From positions 62,001 through 126,000 of the forward strand of contig NZ_JAGGQG010000009.1 in NCBI RefSeq assembly GCF_018613415.1: DNA of 64,000 bases, given 5' to 3'. A program made the position numbers and the translations under genes. The stretch's first letter is position 1. Every line of letters begins with the position of its first letter. Below, piece after piece: positions 52,402 through 60,264 of the stretch. The notes under the pieces were generated by a model. That model saw only the letters and a list, made by a program, of their open reading frames with translations. It was not told the DNA's origin and ran no database searches. The stretch is from Bacillus sp. ISL-18. Lineage in GTDB: Bacteria; Bacillota; Bacilli; Bacillales; Cytobacillaceae.

Positions 52402-52431
52402 AAACTCGCCAAACTATTTGGCGAGTTTTTT
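52402..52431 (+). terminator. Terminator after the LysM-3D gene
   Basis: AACTCGCCAAA and TTTGGCGAGTT pair around CTA and are followed by TTTT. Confidence 0.85.
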
Positions 52432-52606
52432 AATCTACCCGTGTTTCGGCATAAGTTTAATAAAACACACCCTGCCGGAAACTTCCTGCATTCCCCTATC
52501 TTTTCCTTACCTCCCATGTAATCCATAATGATTTGGCAATATATGTCTAATGGCTCCTAGTTATTAGATTGGGCATAATACGTTTATATACAGTAGAAAG
52601 AGGGAT

Positions 52607-52792
52607 ATGATGAGGCTAAGAAATGGAGATTTTTATACAAATGTTTTTACTAATAAGGTATACAGATTAAATGAAGATAACGATAGCAGCTGGTACTTGA
52701 GTCTGCGAGATGAAGAAGGTAATCATGAAACAGAAAAAATAGCTGGGCGTGATATGATTCGATTGGTCGAAGGTAGTTATCGAAAAAGCTAA
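52607..52792 (+). CDS. Small hypothetical protein (61 residues)
   Basis: The product MMRLRNGDFYTNVFTNKVYR, LNEDNDSSWYLSLRDEEGNH and ETEKIAGRDMIRLVEGSY is a small soluble, probably beta-rich domain. GAGGG lies before two adjacent ATG codons, so the start may be either 52607 or 52610. I do not recognise the family. It is flanked by non-coding DNA and stands alone. Confidence 0.6.
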   Translation: MMRLRNGDFYTNVFTNKVYRLNEDNDSSWYLSLRDEEGNHETEKIAGRDMIRLVEGSYRKS

Positions 52793-52915
52793 GTAACAAA
52801 ACACCTCTTTCTTGCCCAAGTACCTATAGTTGGAGTAATATTTGAAACAAATTTAAGATCTTCCAAGGAAAACATCGCCTTTATGTCGAATATGTTGAGA
52901 TAAAGGAGTTATCCA

Positions 52916-53125
52916 ATGAATAAAGTTGAGTTATTAAAAAAAATACTAAATAGTAGTCAAGGTAATATGTTTTCAGTAGAGATCTCTACTACAAAAGAAA
53001 ATGAAAAAGAGATTCAAGTATTGATTAGAGAATTGGAAACTGAAAAAAGAATTAAATTAAGAGAATATTTAGAGAAAGAGACCTCCGTTTATATACATGG
53101 TATCATTAAGTATGCATCCGATTAA
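52916..53125 (+). CDS. Small hypothetical protein (69 residues)
   Basis: A charged protein, MNKVELLKKILNSSQGNMFS, with a long basic/acidic helix (ENEKEIQVLIRELETEKRIK) and a final LREYLEKETSVYIHGIIKYAS. AAAGGAG is at good spacing. The stop codon sits inside the terminator hairpin at 53114-53139. I do not recognise the family. Confidence 0.65.
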   Translation: MNKVELLKKILNSSQGNMFSVEISTTKENEKEIQVLIRELETEKRIKLREYLEKETSVYIHGIIKYASD

Positions 53126-53139
53126 TCGGATGCTTTTTT
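53114..53139 (+). terminator. Terminator overlapping a stop codon
   Basis: GCATCCGAT and ATCGGATGC pair around TA and are followed by seven T residues. The TAA stop of the upstream gene lies in the loop region. Confidence 0.85.
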
Positions 53140-53269
53140 TATGCGGGAGAATCAGCACCCCCAATCTTTAAGGGATACAGTAAGCCGCCATCTAACAGAC
53201 AAAAATTCATGCTAATAGCAAAAAGAGCTCTTACTGCTAAATGCAGAAGAACTTTCTTGTGGTTTATGA

Positions 53270-54286
53270 TTAGTTCTTTTTTCTGATTAATTCATCACGA
53301 TCGGATGCGATGGGTGGCTGTTCCAACCATCGATTTTTTATCATGATATTAGCTCCATCTTCAGAATACATCTGAACTTCTAAGGATAGCCTGTTATACA
53401 GTGAACTAAGATCGCCTCTAGGGCTTTGACTAACAGCTGTACCGTAATAGCCGATGCTCAAAGAAATCAAACCACTTGTAAAGAACATCATCAGCTTATC
53501 CGAAAAAGTATAGGCCGTACTATTGGTTATTTCTGAATCCCACCCCATCGGTGCAGGAAGTTTACTTTCCTCAAGCTTCCCTCTAAATAATTTAATATGT
53601 TTATTCCCAACTTCTAAACCCTTTATAAAGAATTGTTTTACATCCTTATCCTTGGCCACCTGACTAAAGCCAGTAAGTGCAGCTACTCCGAGGGAATTTC
53701 TTTGCAGATTCGCAAATAAATTGTCTACTTCTGCAGCCACTAATGGTCTCTTTTCCCCGATCACATCTAACATAAACCATTGCTTTTTGACAAATTCAAC
53801 CTTCTCTAAATTTGGCAGGCTCGGGGATCGGATAAACAATCCTTTGTTCAATAGTAATTCAGTTGTTTTATCATATAATTGCATGGTTTCTGTAAGGCAA
53901 TCCATGTAATAGGATTTAATATCACTTCTGACAGATGTTCCAACACTACCAGCATAGGTGGTAAGTCCAACTTTAGACATGTGCTGTAAAAAATTGAGAA
54001 CAAAACTGTCGGAATAAAGTCGAGGAGCAGTTAAATCAACATCCTCTTTTATAGTAAAACCATTTGGAACTACATTTTTTTCCTCTGTTAGTATCGATGT
54101 AATCTTTTGAATATGTGACTTTGATAATTCTAGAGCAAATTCAATTAGAGGCTTAATTTCATCGTCCTCAGCTTTTTCTAAAAAATAGGAAAGAACACAA
54201 AAACTTGAACTATCATTTAAGTATTGAAGCCAGAGTTGACCAATCTCACCCGCTGTGAGCCTAATCTGCTTTCCATTTTCCTCCAT
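53270..54286 (-). CDS. DUF3231 family protein
   Basis: A 338-residue soluble protein with two related helical halves. The first starts LTAGEIGQLWLQYLNDSS and includes LELSKSHIQKITSIL, and the second starts LVAAEVDNLFANLQRNSLGV and has LEVGNKHIKLFRGKLEES. Such ferritin-like DUF3231 proteins are common in Bacillaceae and include spore-related members. The ATG at 54286 has GGAGG upstream; a longer reading frame begins in the leader. Metal binding is possible from His/Glu positions. Function unknown. Confidence 0.8.
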   Translation of the reverse strand: MEENGKQIRLTAGEIGQLWLQYLNDSSSFCVLSYFLEKAEDDEIKPLIEFALELSKSHIQKITSILTEEKNVVPNGFTIKEDVDLTAPRLYSDSFVLNFLQHMSKVGLTTYAGSVGTSVRSDIKSYYMDCLTETMQLYDKTTELLLNKGLFIRSPSLPNLEKVEFVKKQWFMLDVIGEKRPLVAAEVDNLFANLQRNSLGVAALTGFSQVAKDKDVKQFFIKGLEVGNKHIKLFRGKLEESKLPAPMGWDSEITNSTAYTFSDKLMMFFTSGLISLSIGYYGTAVSQSPRGDLSSLYNRLSLEVQMYSEDGANIMIKNRWLEQPPIASDRDELIRKKN

Positions 54287-54431
54287 AAGTAACCTCCACA
54301 AAAAATCTACTAAAAATACCTTCCCCATAAATTACCTTTAGTATGTATTAGTTGTCTTAAACCAGTCAAAATTTTAAAAATGGACTTCCATTTGCAGAGA
54401 ATTCAAGACTGATCGTAGTTTAGAAATATAA

Positions 54432-54487
54432 TTGACATGACACCATTTGGTGTTATAATAAAAGACGAAACCAAAAGGTGTTATAAT
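54432..54487 (+). promoter_or_regulatory. Sigma-A promoter with two operator-like repeats
   Basis: TTGACA (54432-54437), a 16-bp spacer and TATAAT (54454-54459) form a consensus promoter upstream of the 79-residue gene. The spacer holds the palindrome ACACCATTTGGTGT. A second similar element, AAACCAAAAGGTGT, lies at 54468-54481 and is followed by another TATAAT at 54482-54487. Confidence 0.7.
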
Positions 54488-54513
54488 CTTAAGTTCTTTA
54501 GGAGGCAATCGAA

Positions 54514-54753
54514 ATGGACAAGCAAGGACAAGAAAAATTTTTAACTTTTATTTTACAAAGGGTTCAAGAAGGCAAAGAGGATGAAGCAAGAGAAATACTT
54601 ACAGAAAATTTCAGAAAACAATCGGAAGGTACTTTTTCACAAGAAGATATTCAAGTGTTTATCCCTAAGATGATTAGTCTATTAAAACCTGAAAAACTAG
54701 AGGAAGTCCAAGCAGTTGTAAAGCAATTTTCTGGAGATTTCGGAAATAAATAA
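54514..54753 (+). CDS. Small hypothetical protein (79 residues)
   Basis: The product begins MDKQGQEKFLTFILQRVQEG and contains KEDEAREILTENFRKQSEGT, QEDIQVFIPKMISLLKPEKL and a Glu/Lys-rich C-terminus. It is a small all-helical soluble protein seen in Bacillus genomes. TTAGGAGG lies nine bases before the ATG. It has a consensus promoter with repeated operator-like boxes and its own terminator at 54840. Function unknown. Confidence 0.7.
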   Translation: MDKQGQEKFLTFILQRVQEGKEDEAREILTENFRKQSEGTFSQEDIQVFIPKMISLLKPEKLEEVQAVVKQFSGDFGNK

Positions 54754-54839
54754 TATAAAAAATTGGCTGTCCTTTTTTGAACATTTTTGGGAGGCTTTCA
54801 ACTCTTAAAAGACTTAAGAGGAAGACAATGATTAGTTAT

Positions 54840-54887
54840 AAGAGAACCGAGATTTTGTTATTAAACAAATTCGGTTCTCTTACTTTG
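54840..54887. terminator. Bidirectional terminator
   Basis: AAGAGAACCGA and TCGGTTCTCTT form a strong stem between the 79-residue gene and the convergent amidohydrolase operon, with a T-rich tail. Confidence 0.8.
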
Positions 54888-54915
54888 TTGTCATAATTGG
54901 AGTTTAAAAATTAGT

Positions 54916-56091
54916 TTATTGATTTAGATAGGTCCAAGCGTATTGAGCGTACAGTTCAGCCCCTATCGCTAATGCATCTTCATCAATATTGAATTTGCCA
55001 TGATGGTGGGCCCATTCTGTATCTTTGTCAGGATTACCGCTACCCACCAAAGCGAAGCTGCCGGGAACACTAACTAGATATTCACTGAAATCCTCTCCGC
55101 CCATCGTTGGCTTTTCAAAATAGACAGCATTCTCACCAAATGCCTCTTTTACCACGCTTTGAACCAAATTTGCACTGTATTCATCGTTATTTACTGCTTG
55201 GGTTCCTCTTGTATATTCCACATGAGCTGTCGCACCATAGATCGCTGCAACCTGTTCAGCATAATGCTGGATTTGCTTTTCGATGTGGTCCCTTGTTTTG
55301 GGATCGAAACAACGAACGGTTCCTTCAATGACTGCATTTTCGGCGATGACATTAAAACGAGTCCCGACCACCATTTTTCCAACTGTCACCACAGCCGGCT
55401 TTTGTGTATCAACTGTTCTGGAAACGACGGTTTGTAAATTCATAACGAAGGAAGAAGCTACAATCGCTGCATCAATACAATCATGCGGCATGGCACCATG
55501 ACCGCCTCTACCCTTGAACGTTACTGTAAAAAGATCAGCGGATGCGAAAGAAGGACCTGCTGGACAAGATACTTTGCCAGTTGGCATTTGTGACCAGATA
55601 TGTATGCCAAAAACGTTATCCACTCCCTCAACAGCTCCTTGCTTCACCAGTGCTTTAGCACCTTCTGCTACTTCTTCAGCAGGCTGAAACAATAAACGGA
55701 CAGTTCCAGGCAATTCCTGTTTTTGTTTCACTAATGCTTTGGCAGCGATGAGAAGCATTGCCGTATGAGCATCGTGGCCACAAGCATGCATTTTCCCTTC
55801 TTCTGTTGATGCATAAGGCAAATCTTTATTTAATTCCTCTACCGATAAAGCATCCATGTCCCCTCTTAAAGCGACTGTTTTCCCTGGTTTTCCTCCTTCA
55901 ATGGTGGCAATTACACCGGTCGGCTCTGTTCTTCGATAAGGAATTCCAAGTTCTTCAAGATACGCACACACAAATGCAGTTGTTTTTTCTTCCTCCCAGG
56001 AAAGCTCTGGCTCACTATGGAGCTTTCTGCGTAAAGCGGTCAATTCTTCACTATCGTTTTTTATCAATTCTTTAATTTTTTCATTCATCAT
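54916..56091 (-). CDS. M20D amidohydrolase (hippurate/N-acyl-amino acid hydrolase)
   Basis: A 391-residue zinc amidohydrolase of peptidase family M20D. Metal residues appear in MHACGHDAHTAMLLI, LLFQPAEEVAEGAKAL and FGIHIWSQMP, and the dimerisation part in KGRGGHGAMPHDCIDA. The end has MGGEDFSEYL and AHHHGKF. It would hydrolyse N-acyl or N-carbamoyl amino acids. It overlaps the preceding amidohydrolase gene by four bases (ATGA), so both are coupled. It is the last gene of the operon starting with the transporter. Confidence 0.9.
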   Translation of the reverse strand: MMNEKIKELIKNDSEELTALRRKLHSEPELSWEEEKTTAFVCAYLEELGIPYRRTEPTGVIATIEGGKPGKTVALRGDMDALSVEELNKDLPYASTEEGKMHACGHDAHTAMLLIAAKALVKQKQELPGTVRLLFQPAEEVAEGAKALVKQGAVEGVDNVFGIHIWSQMPTGKVSCPAGPSFASADLFTVTFKGRGGHGAMPHDCIDAAIVASSFVMNLQTVVSRTVDTQKPAVVTVGKMVVGTRFNVIAENAVIEGTVRCFDPKTRDHIEKQIQHYAEQVAAIYGATAHVEYTRGTQAVNNDEYSANLVQSVVKEAFGENAVYFEKPTMGGEDFSEYLVSVPGSFALVGSGNPDKDTEWAHHHGKFNIDEDALAIGAELYAQYAWTYLNQ

Positions 56092-57324
56092 TGCTCTTCT
56101 GCCTCCGTTAACTTCTTAGCTGTCTCGTAGAGAATTTCCACAGCTTTTACGATATCCCGTGAATCTGACCATTCTTCAGGGCAATGGCTTAATCCCTTTT
56201 TACTCGGAATAAAAATCATCCCTACATCTGTACAATCTGAAAACACCATGGCATCGTGTCCAGCCCCGCTGTTGATGGAACAATACGGAGTGTGTAAACG
56301 AAGGCTTGATTGTTTCAAATGTTCAATAATTTCCGGATTCATTACCTTTGTTTTCATATATAAACGCTGCTCGGCCGTAATTTGAATTCCATCTTTACGA
56401 TGAGAGTCGATCAACTTATTCATTTTCTGAATGACATTTTCGATATGCTCTTCCTTGCTGGAACGTAAATCTACCGTGAATACCACTTTATTTGGGATGA
56501 CATTCGCACCGTTTGGATACACCTGTAATTGTCCCGTTGTCATCACCGTGCCCTCCCCTTCATCAATAGCAAGATTCGGAAAATCAGCAATCATCTTTGC
56601 TGCGGCAACTAACGCATCAGACCGGCGATTCATTGGCGTAGTCCCAGCATGCCCGGCCTGTCCCTCTACAATGACTTCAAATTGAGTCAATCCAACAATA
56701 GCTTCGACGACACCAATCGGAATTTTCTTTTCCTCTAAAATAGGGCCTTGTTCGATATGCAATTCTAAAAATGCCTTCATGGTCTTAGGATCTCTCTTTT
56801 TAGGAAGCGAAGGATCTAAGCCGATTTTTCGCATCGCTTCTACGGTAGAAATACCGTCTTTATCTTTTAAATTTTTGAAATCCTCGTCACTGAGTAAGCC
56901 GGTGATCCCTCTGGATCCCATTAATCCCCCAACCAAACCTCGCACCCTCTTCTTCAATAAGCGCGATCACTTCCAAAGGGTATTTGGGAATGAGTTTGTT
57001 TTTAGCAAAAAGACCTGCTACTTCCAACCCTGCGACTACACCTGCAGGTCCGTCATACGAACCCCCATTTGGTACCGAATCAAAATGGGAACCAATGAGG
57101 ACGCTAGGCGCATCCTCGAGAGTCCCTTCAAGCTTGCCAAAGATGTTGCCGAAACCATCTTCGCGAACCTCTAAGCCGTATTCTCTCATTTTATCTTTTA
57201 TATAGTCCCGTGCCTGCCTGTCCTCTTTGCTATAGGTAAGTCTGGTTGTCCCCTTTCCAGGCGTTGCCGTAAATTCACCTAATGTGTCAATATGCTGTTC
57301 AATCCGTCTTTGAAGTTCTTCCAT
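56088..57324 (-). pseudogene. Allantoate amidohydrolase/N-carbamoyl amino acid hydrolase, frameshifted
   Basis: An M20-family enzyme gene in two frames. From the ATG at 57324 it reads IGSHFDSVPNGGSYDGPAGV (Zn His and Asp) and LIEEEGARFGWG. Near 56935 the frame changes and continues as GGLMGSRGITGLLSDEDFKN to the end, with HIEQGPILEEKKIPIGVVEA. Removing one T restores the normal EEEGARFGGGLMGSRG. The complete protein is about 410 residues, as for AllC/HyuC-type enzymes. It may be a true lesion or a base error. Confidence 0.8.
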
Positions 57325-57343
57325 TCCAATCCCCTCCGATATT

Positions 57344-58549
57344 TTACAAGAATTTCACAAAGATACCTGCCAATATAACTGAAACAATCGTAACCGTGAT
57401 AAACCCGCCAACGAGCATTGGAGGCAGCATGTGGCTTGTTAGTACTTCTCTTTCTTTCTCATCATTGGTTAAGGACTTGATTACTTCATTTGTAATGATG
57501 TAGTCAGCTGGAAATCCGTATAACGCCGTTAATGACACGGCAAAAGCCATTTCTTTGCTTACTTTTAAGGCTTTTCCTATAACGAAAGAGAAGATATACA
57601 TCCCAATCACACCTAAAACAATCGTCCCAATAAGCGGATAAAGAATTTCAAGCATCATGCTTGGTGTTGCTTGTTTTAAACCATCGAAGATGAATAGCAT
57701 AAGTGCCATGATGGCTAGTCCGAAACCATTCGCTTTTTGTAAAACCTGTTTTTCTAAGAAACCGATACTTTTTGCGATTACCCCAAATAATAAACAAAGA
57801 ACAAAGGGACTGATTGAAACAAGGGGTGCTAATAGAGTTGAAACTTCATAGGCAAGAAATCCAACAAATGCTAGTCTAAAGAATTTGAAGAAATCCGTGT
57901 TATACTTCTCTGGCATGCGTTTAAAAAGCTTTAACTCGACCGTTCCTGCCTCTGTCGTTGCTGCCACTTCTTCGGCTGCTTTTTGTGATTGCTTTTCCGC
58001 TAATTGTCCATTACGGTATTGGGCAAGCAGTCTTTTTCCTTCTTTTTTCAACATGATCGATGTAAGTGGATATCCTGCAAATCCCTGCATAACATAGATG
58101 ACAATCGCGAAAACAGACAAGGAGGCGAGGCCTGCTTCCTTTGCCCCCTCTGACATGATTAAGGCAGATACCACACCGCCAACTAAAGGAGGGATTGCGA
58201 CAACCATTGTTTTAAAACCAAAAATAAAAGTTCCAATTCCAAGCAAAATGGCAATGATCCCGAGTATTCCTGCTAGAGCGATAACAATGGCCTTCCATTG
58301 TTTTTTTAACTCTTGAAGCGATAACAATGTTCCCATATTCGTAATTAAAAGGTACATAAACATGGTTGCTACAACTGGTGGAATACCTGCGATTGAAACG
58401 ATGTCTTTAGGGAAAAATGTCCAATAGCCCGCAAGAAACAGGACTGCACAGATAAAAATGGATGGTACCCATGCTTTGGTTCGTACTGCTACAAAATCCC
58501 CAATAAATAAAATTAAGATGACAATGACTAATGCTAACATTTGAGACAT
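57344..58549 (-). CDS. Membrane transporter associated with amidohydrolases
   Basis: A 401-residue membrane protein with about ten segments in two halves joined by a cytosolic loop of about 60 residues (LAEKQSQKAAEEVAATTEAG). The first half has VVATMFMYLLITNMGTLLS and the second AVSLTALYGFPADYIITNEV, recalling GltS-like sodium/glutamate symporters. It is first in an operon with two M20 amidohydrolases, so it probably imports their N-acylated substrate; this is inference. AAGGTG precedes the ATG, and a palindrome lies upstream. Confidence 0.75.
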   Translation of the reverse strand: MSQMLALVIVILILFIGDFVAVRTKAWVPSIFICAVLFLAGYWTFFPKDIVSIAGIPPVVATMFMYLLITNMGTLLSLQELKKQWKAIVIALAGILGIIAILLGIGTFIFGFKTMVVAIPPLVGGVVSALIMSEGAKEAGLASLSVFAIVIYVMQGFAGYPLTSIMLKKEGKRLLAQYRNGQLAEKQSQKAAEEVAATTEAGTVELKLFKRMPEKYNTDFFKFFRLAFVGFLAYEVSTLLAPLVSISPFVLCLLFGVIAKSIGFLEKQVLQKANGFGLAIMALMLFIFDGLKQATPSMMLEILYPLIGTIVLGVIGMYIFSFVIGKALKVSKEMAFAVSLTALYGFPADYIITNEVIKSLTNDEKEREVLTSHMLPPMLVGGFITVTIVSVILAGIFVKFL

Positions 58550-58583
58550 AACTACACCTTCCCCCTCTATGATGATAAATAGA

Positions 58584-58600
58584 ATTTCGTAGTACGAAAT
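58584..58600. promoter_or_regulatory. Palindromic operator upstream of the amidohydrolase operon
   Basis: ATTTCGTA-G-TACGAAAT is a perfect palindrome with 8-bp arms, 35 bp upstream of the transporter start. IclR-type regulators bind sites of this form; no such gene lies in the window. Confidence 0.6.
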
Positions 58601-58779
58601 AGATTTATTTATTAGAATAATAATATAATTTTATTTTTCAGTCAATTTTAAATTTTAAAAACATTATGTAACCGTTTGCATAGAGGGTTTGGAAATACTC
58701 TTTAGATTATTTTCTTATAATGGTCAAACAATAATATTATTCTATTCAGAATAAAGCTGTGAGTGGTAATCCACGAAAA

Positions 58780-58817
58780 AAAAACAATGCCAAAGGTATT
58801 CCTTTGGCATTGTTTTT
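58780..58817. terminator. Terminator downstream of fdhD
   Basis: AAAAACAATGCCAAAGG and CCTTTGGCATTGTTTTT pair around TATT, followed on the minus strand by T residues. It separates fdhD from the amidohydrolase operon. Confidence 0.9.
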
Positions 58818-58847
58818 AAACCGTATTTAACCCAGGTCTAATATAGT

Positions 58848-59636
58848 CTATCCCTGAATTCGCTCCTGGTGGGTATAGACATTGAAGCCTCTTCCCCGAA
58901 TAAACCCTACGGCTGTAATGCCAAGATCCTCTGCTAGGTTTAAGGCAAGATTCGTCGGAGCAGATTTAGATAAAATGATGCCAACGCCTATCTTGGCTGC
59001 TTTGAGCAGGACTTCTGAAGATATTCTGCCGCTAAAAGCAAGGATTTTATCCTTTAAAGAAATTTTATGAATCAGGCAGTAGCCAAAAAGTTTATCTAAG
59101 GCATTATGCCGGCCAATATCCGTCCTAGATATCACGATTCCGTCCTTGGTACATAATGCGGCATTATGTACACCACCTGTTTGCTGAAATTCCACTGAAC
59201 TATCCTGCAGTTGCTTCATTAATTGTTGGCATTGTTTTGGTGTAATTGTTAACTTCGTCAAAATGGTCTTAGCGGTCATCACATCATTATGAAAATAGAA
59301 TTGCCGTCCCTTTCCACAGCAGGAACCAATGAATCTCTTGGAATGGAAATATTTTTGGCTTGATTGTTTATGGACCAAGTCCACATAGGCGAAGCCCTTC
59401 CCTTCATCGATTTGAATGGAAAGAATGTCTTGAAAAACGCGAATTACACCCTCCGAAGCTAGGAAGCCAACTACTAACTCTTTTAATTTAGATGGTGTAC
59501 ATACCATAGTAGCAAACTCTTCTCCATCAAGAATTATCGTTAATGCCGATTCCACGGCAATGTTATCCTCTTCTTCGATAAAGGTAAGTCCATTATATTT
59601 AACAATTTGTTGAGAAGTTGTGATTTCATTTAACAC
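58848..59636 (-). CDS. fdhD: Formate dehydrogenase accessory sulfurtransferase FdhD
   Basis: A 262-residue protein that transfers sulfur from the cysteine desulfurase to the molybdenum cofactor, needed for formate dehydrogenase. The GSCCGKGRQFY loop carries the catalytic cysteine region. The rest shows TGGVHNAALCTKDGI, DIGRHNALDKLFG and SGRISSEVLLKAAKIGV. The start is probably the GTG at 59636, eight bases after AGGGG. It lies 86 bp downstream of the DUF1641 gene on the same strand and probably belongs to the formate dehydrogenase operon. Confidence 0.92.
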   Translation of the reverse strand: MLNEITTSQQIVKYNGLTFIEEEDNIAVESALTIILDGEEFATMVCTPSKLKELVVGFLASEGVIRVFQDILSIQIDEGKGFAYVDLVHKQSSQKYFHSKRFIGSCCGKGRQFYFHNDVMTAKTILTKLTITPKQCQQLMKQLQDSSVEFQQTGGVHNAALCTKDGIVISRTDIGRHNALDKLFGYCLIHKISLKDKILAFSGRISSEVLLKAAKIGVGIILSKSAPTNLALNLAEDLGITAVGFIRGRGFNVYTHQERIQG

Positions 59637-59721
59637 AGTCTTCACCCCTCTCATCGTTTTAAAATCCTGAAAGCTCTATGTTCCGGTTTTTTCTCTACGG
59701 ACAGTTTCCGTTTGAACCGAT

Positions 59722-60264
59722 TTAGAAACGGTGGTCGGGATTGGCATGGTGGGCCTGATGTTCCGGCAGCTGGGTTGTCCGCTCTAAATGTTCCGTAGCG
59801 CTTCCCATCCCTTTTAAAAATTCAAAAAACAAGGCAATCGAACGGTTAATTTCAGGATCCTTCAACGACCTGACGATATCGAAGTAACCAATCGTGTCAT
59901 CATCATCCTTGCTTTCTGACACTCTTGCGATTCCGGCGTTCAACTTGAGAAGAATCGGCTCAAGCTGTTTTACATTGATTGTACCTAGTACCCCCACCAT
60001 TAACAAAAGATTTTTTAATGTATTGGCGGTTTCCTTCGTATCCGCCTTTTTAATGAGGATTTGCAGGACTTTGTCTCCCTCGGCAAATAATCCGCTCAAT
60101 AAAGGAATCACACCCCGAGCATGCATATGTTTCAGCAAATCAAGTGTATCAAGCAGCGCATCCTTATTTTTTAACAAGGAGTTTTCTATTTCTTGTAGAT
60201 CTTGTTTACGCCGCTCCTCTTCGGTGATCTCGATTCGCTCGATTTGCTTGATTGCTTTAGCCAT
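59722..60264 (-). CDS. DUF1641 family protein (formate dehydrogenase-associated)
   Basis: A 180-residue soluble, helical protein with the DUF1641 pattern [40 protein letters not shown] and a C-terminal [15 protein letters not shown]. The ATG at 60264 overlaps the formate dehydrogenase stop by eight bases, so expression is coupled. YjgD, its homologue in B. subtilis, sits next to the formate dehydrogenase YjgC in the same way. It may be a small subunit or partner of the enzyme. Confidence 0.88.
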   Translation of the reverse strand: MAKAIKQIERIEITEEERRKQDLQEIENSLLKNKDALLDTLDLLKHMHARGVIPLLSGLFAEGDKVLQILIKKADTKETANTLKNLLLMVGVLGTINVKQLEPILLKLNAGIARVSESKDDDDTIGYFDIVRSLKDPEINRSIALFFEFLKGMGSATEHLERTTQLPEHQAHHANPDHRF

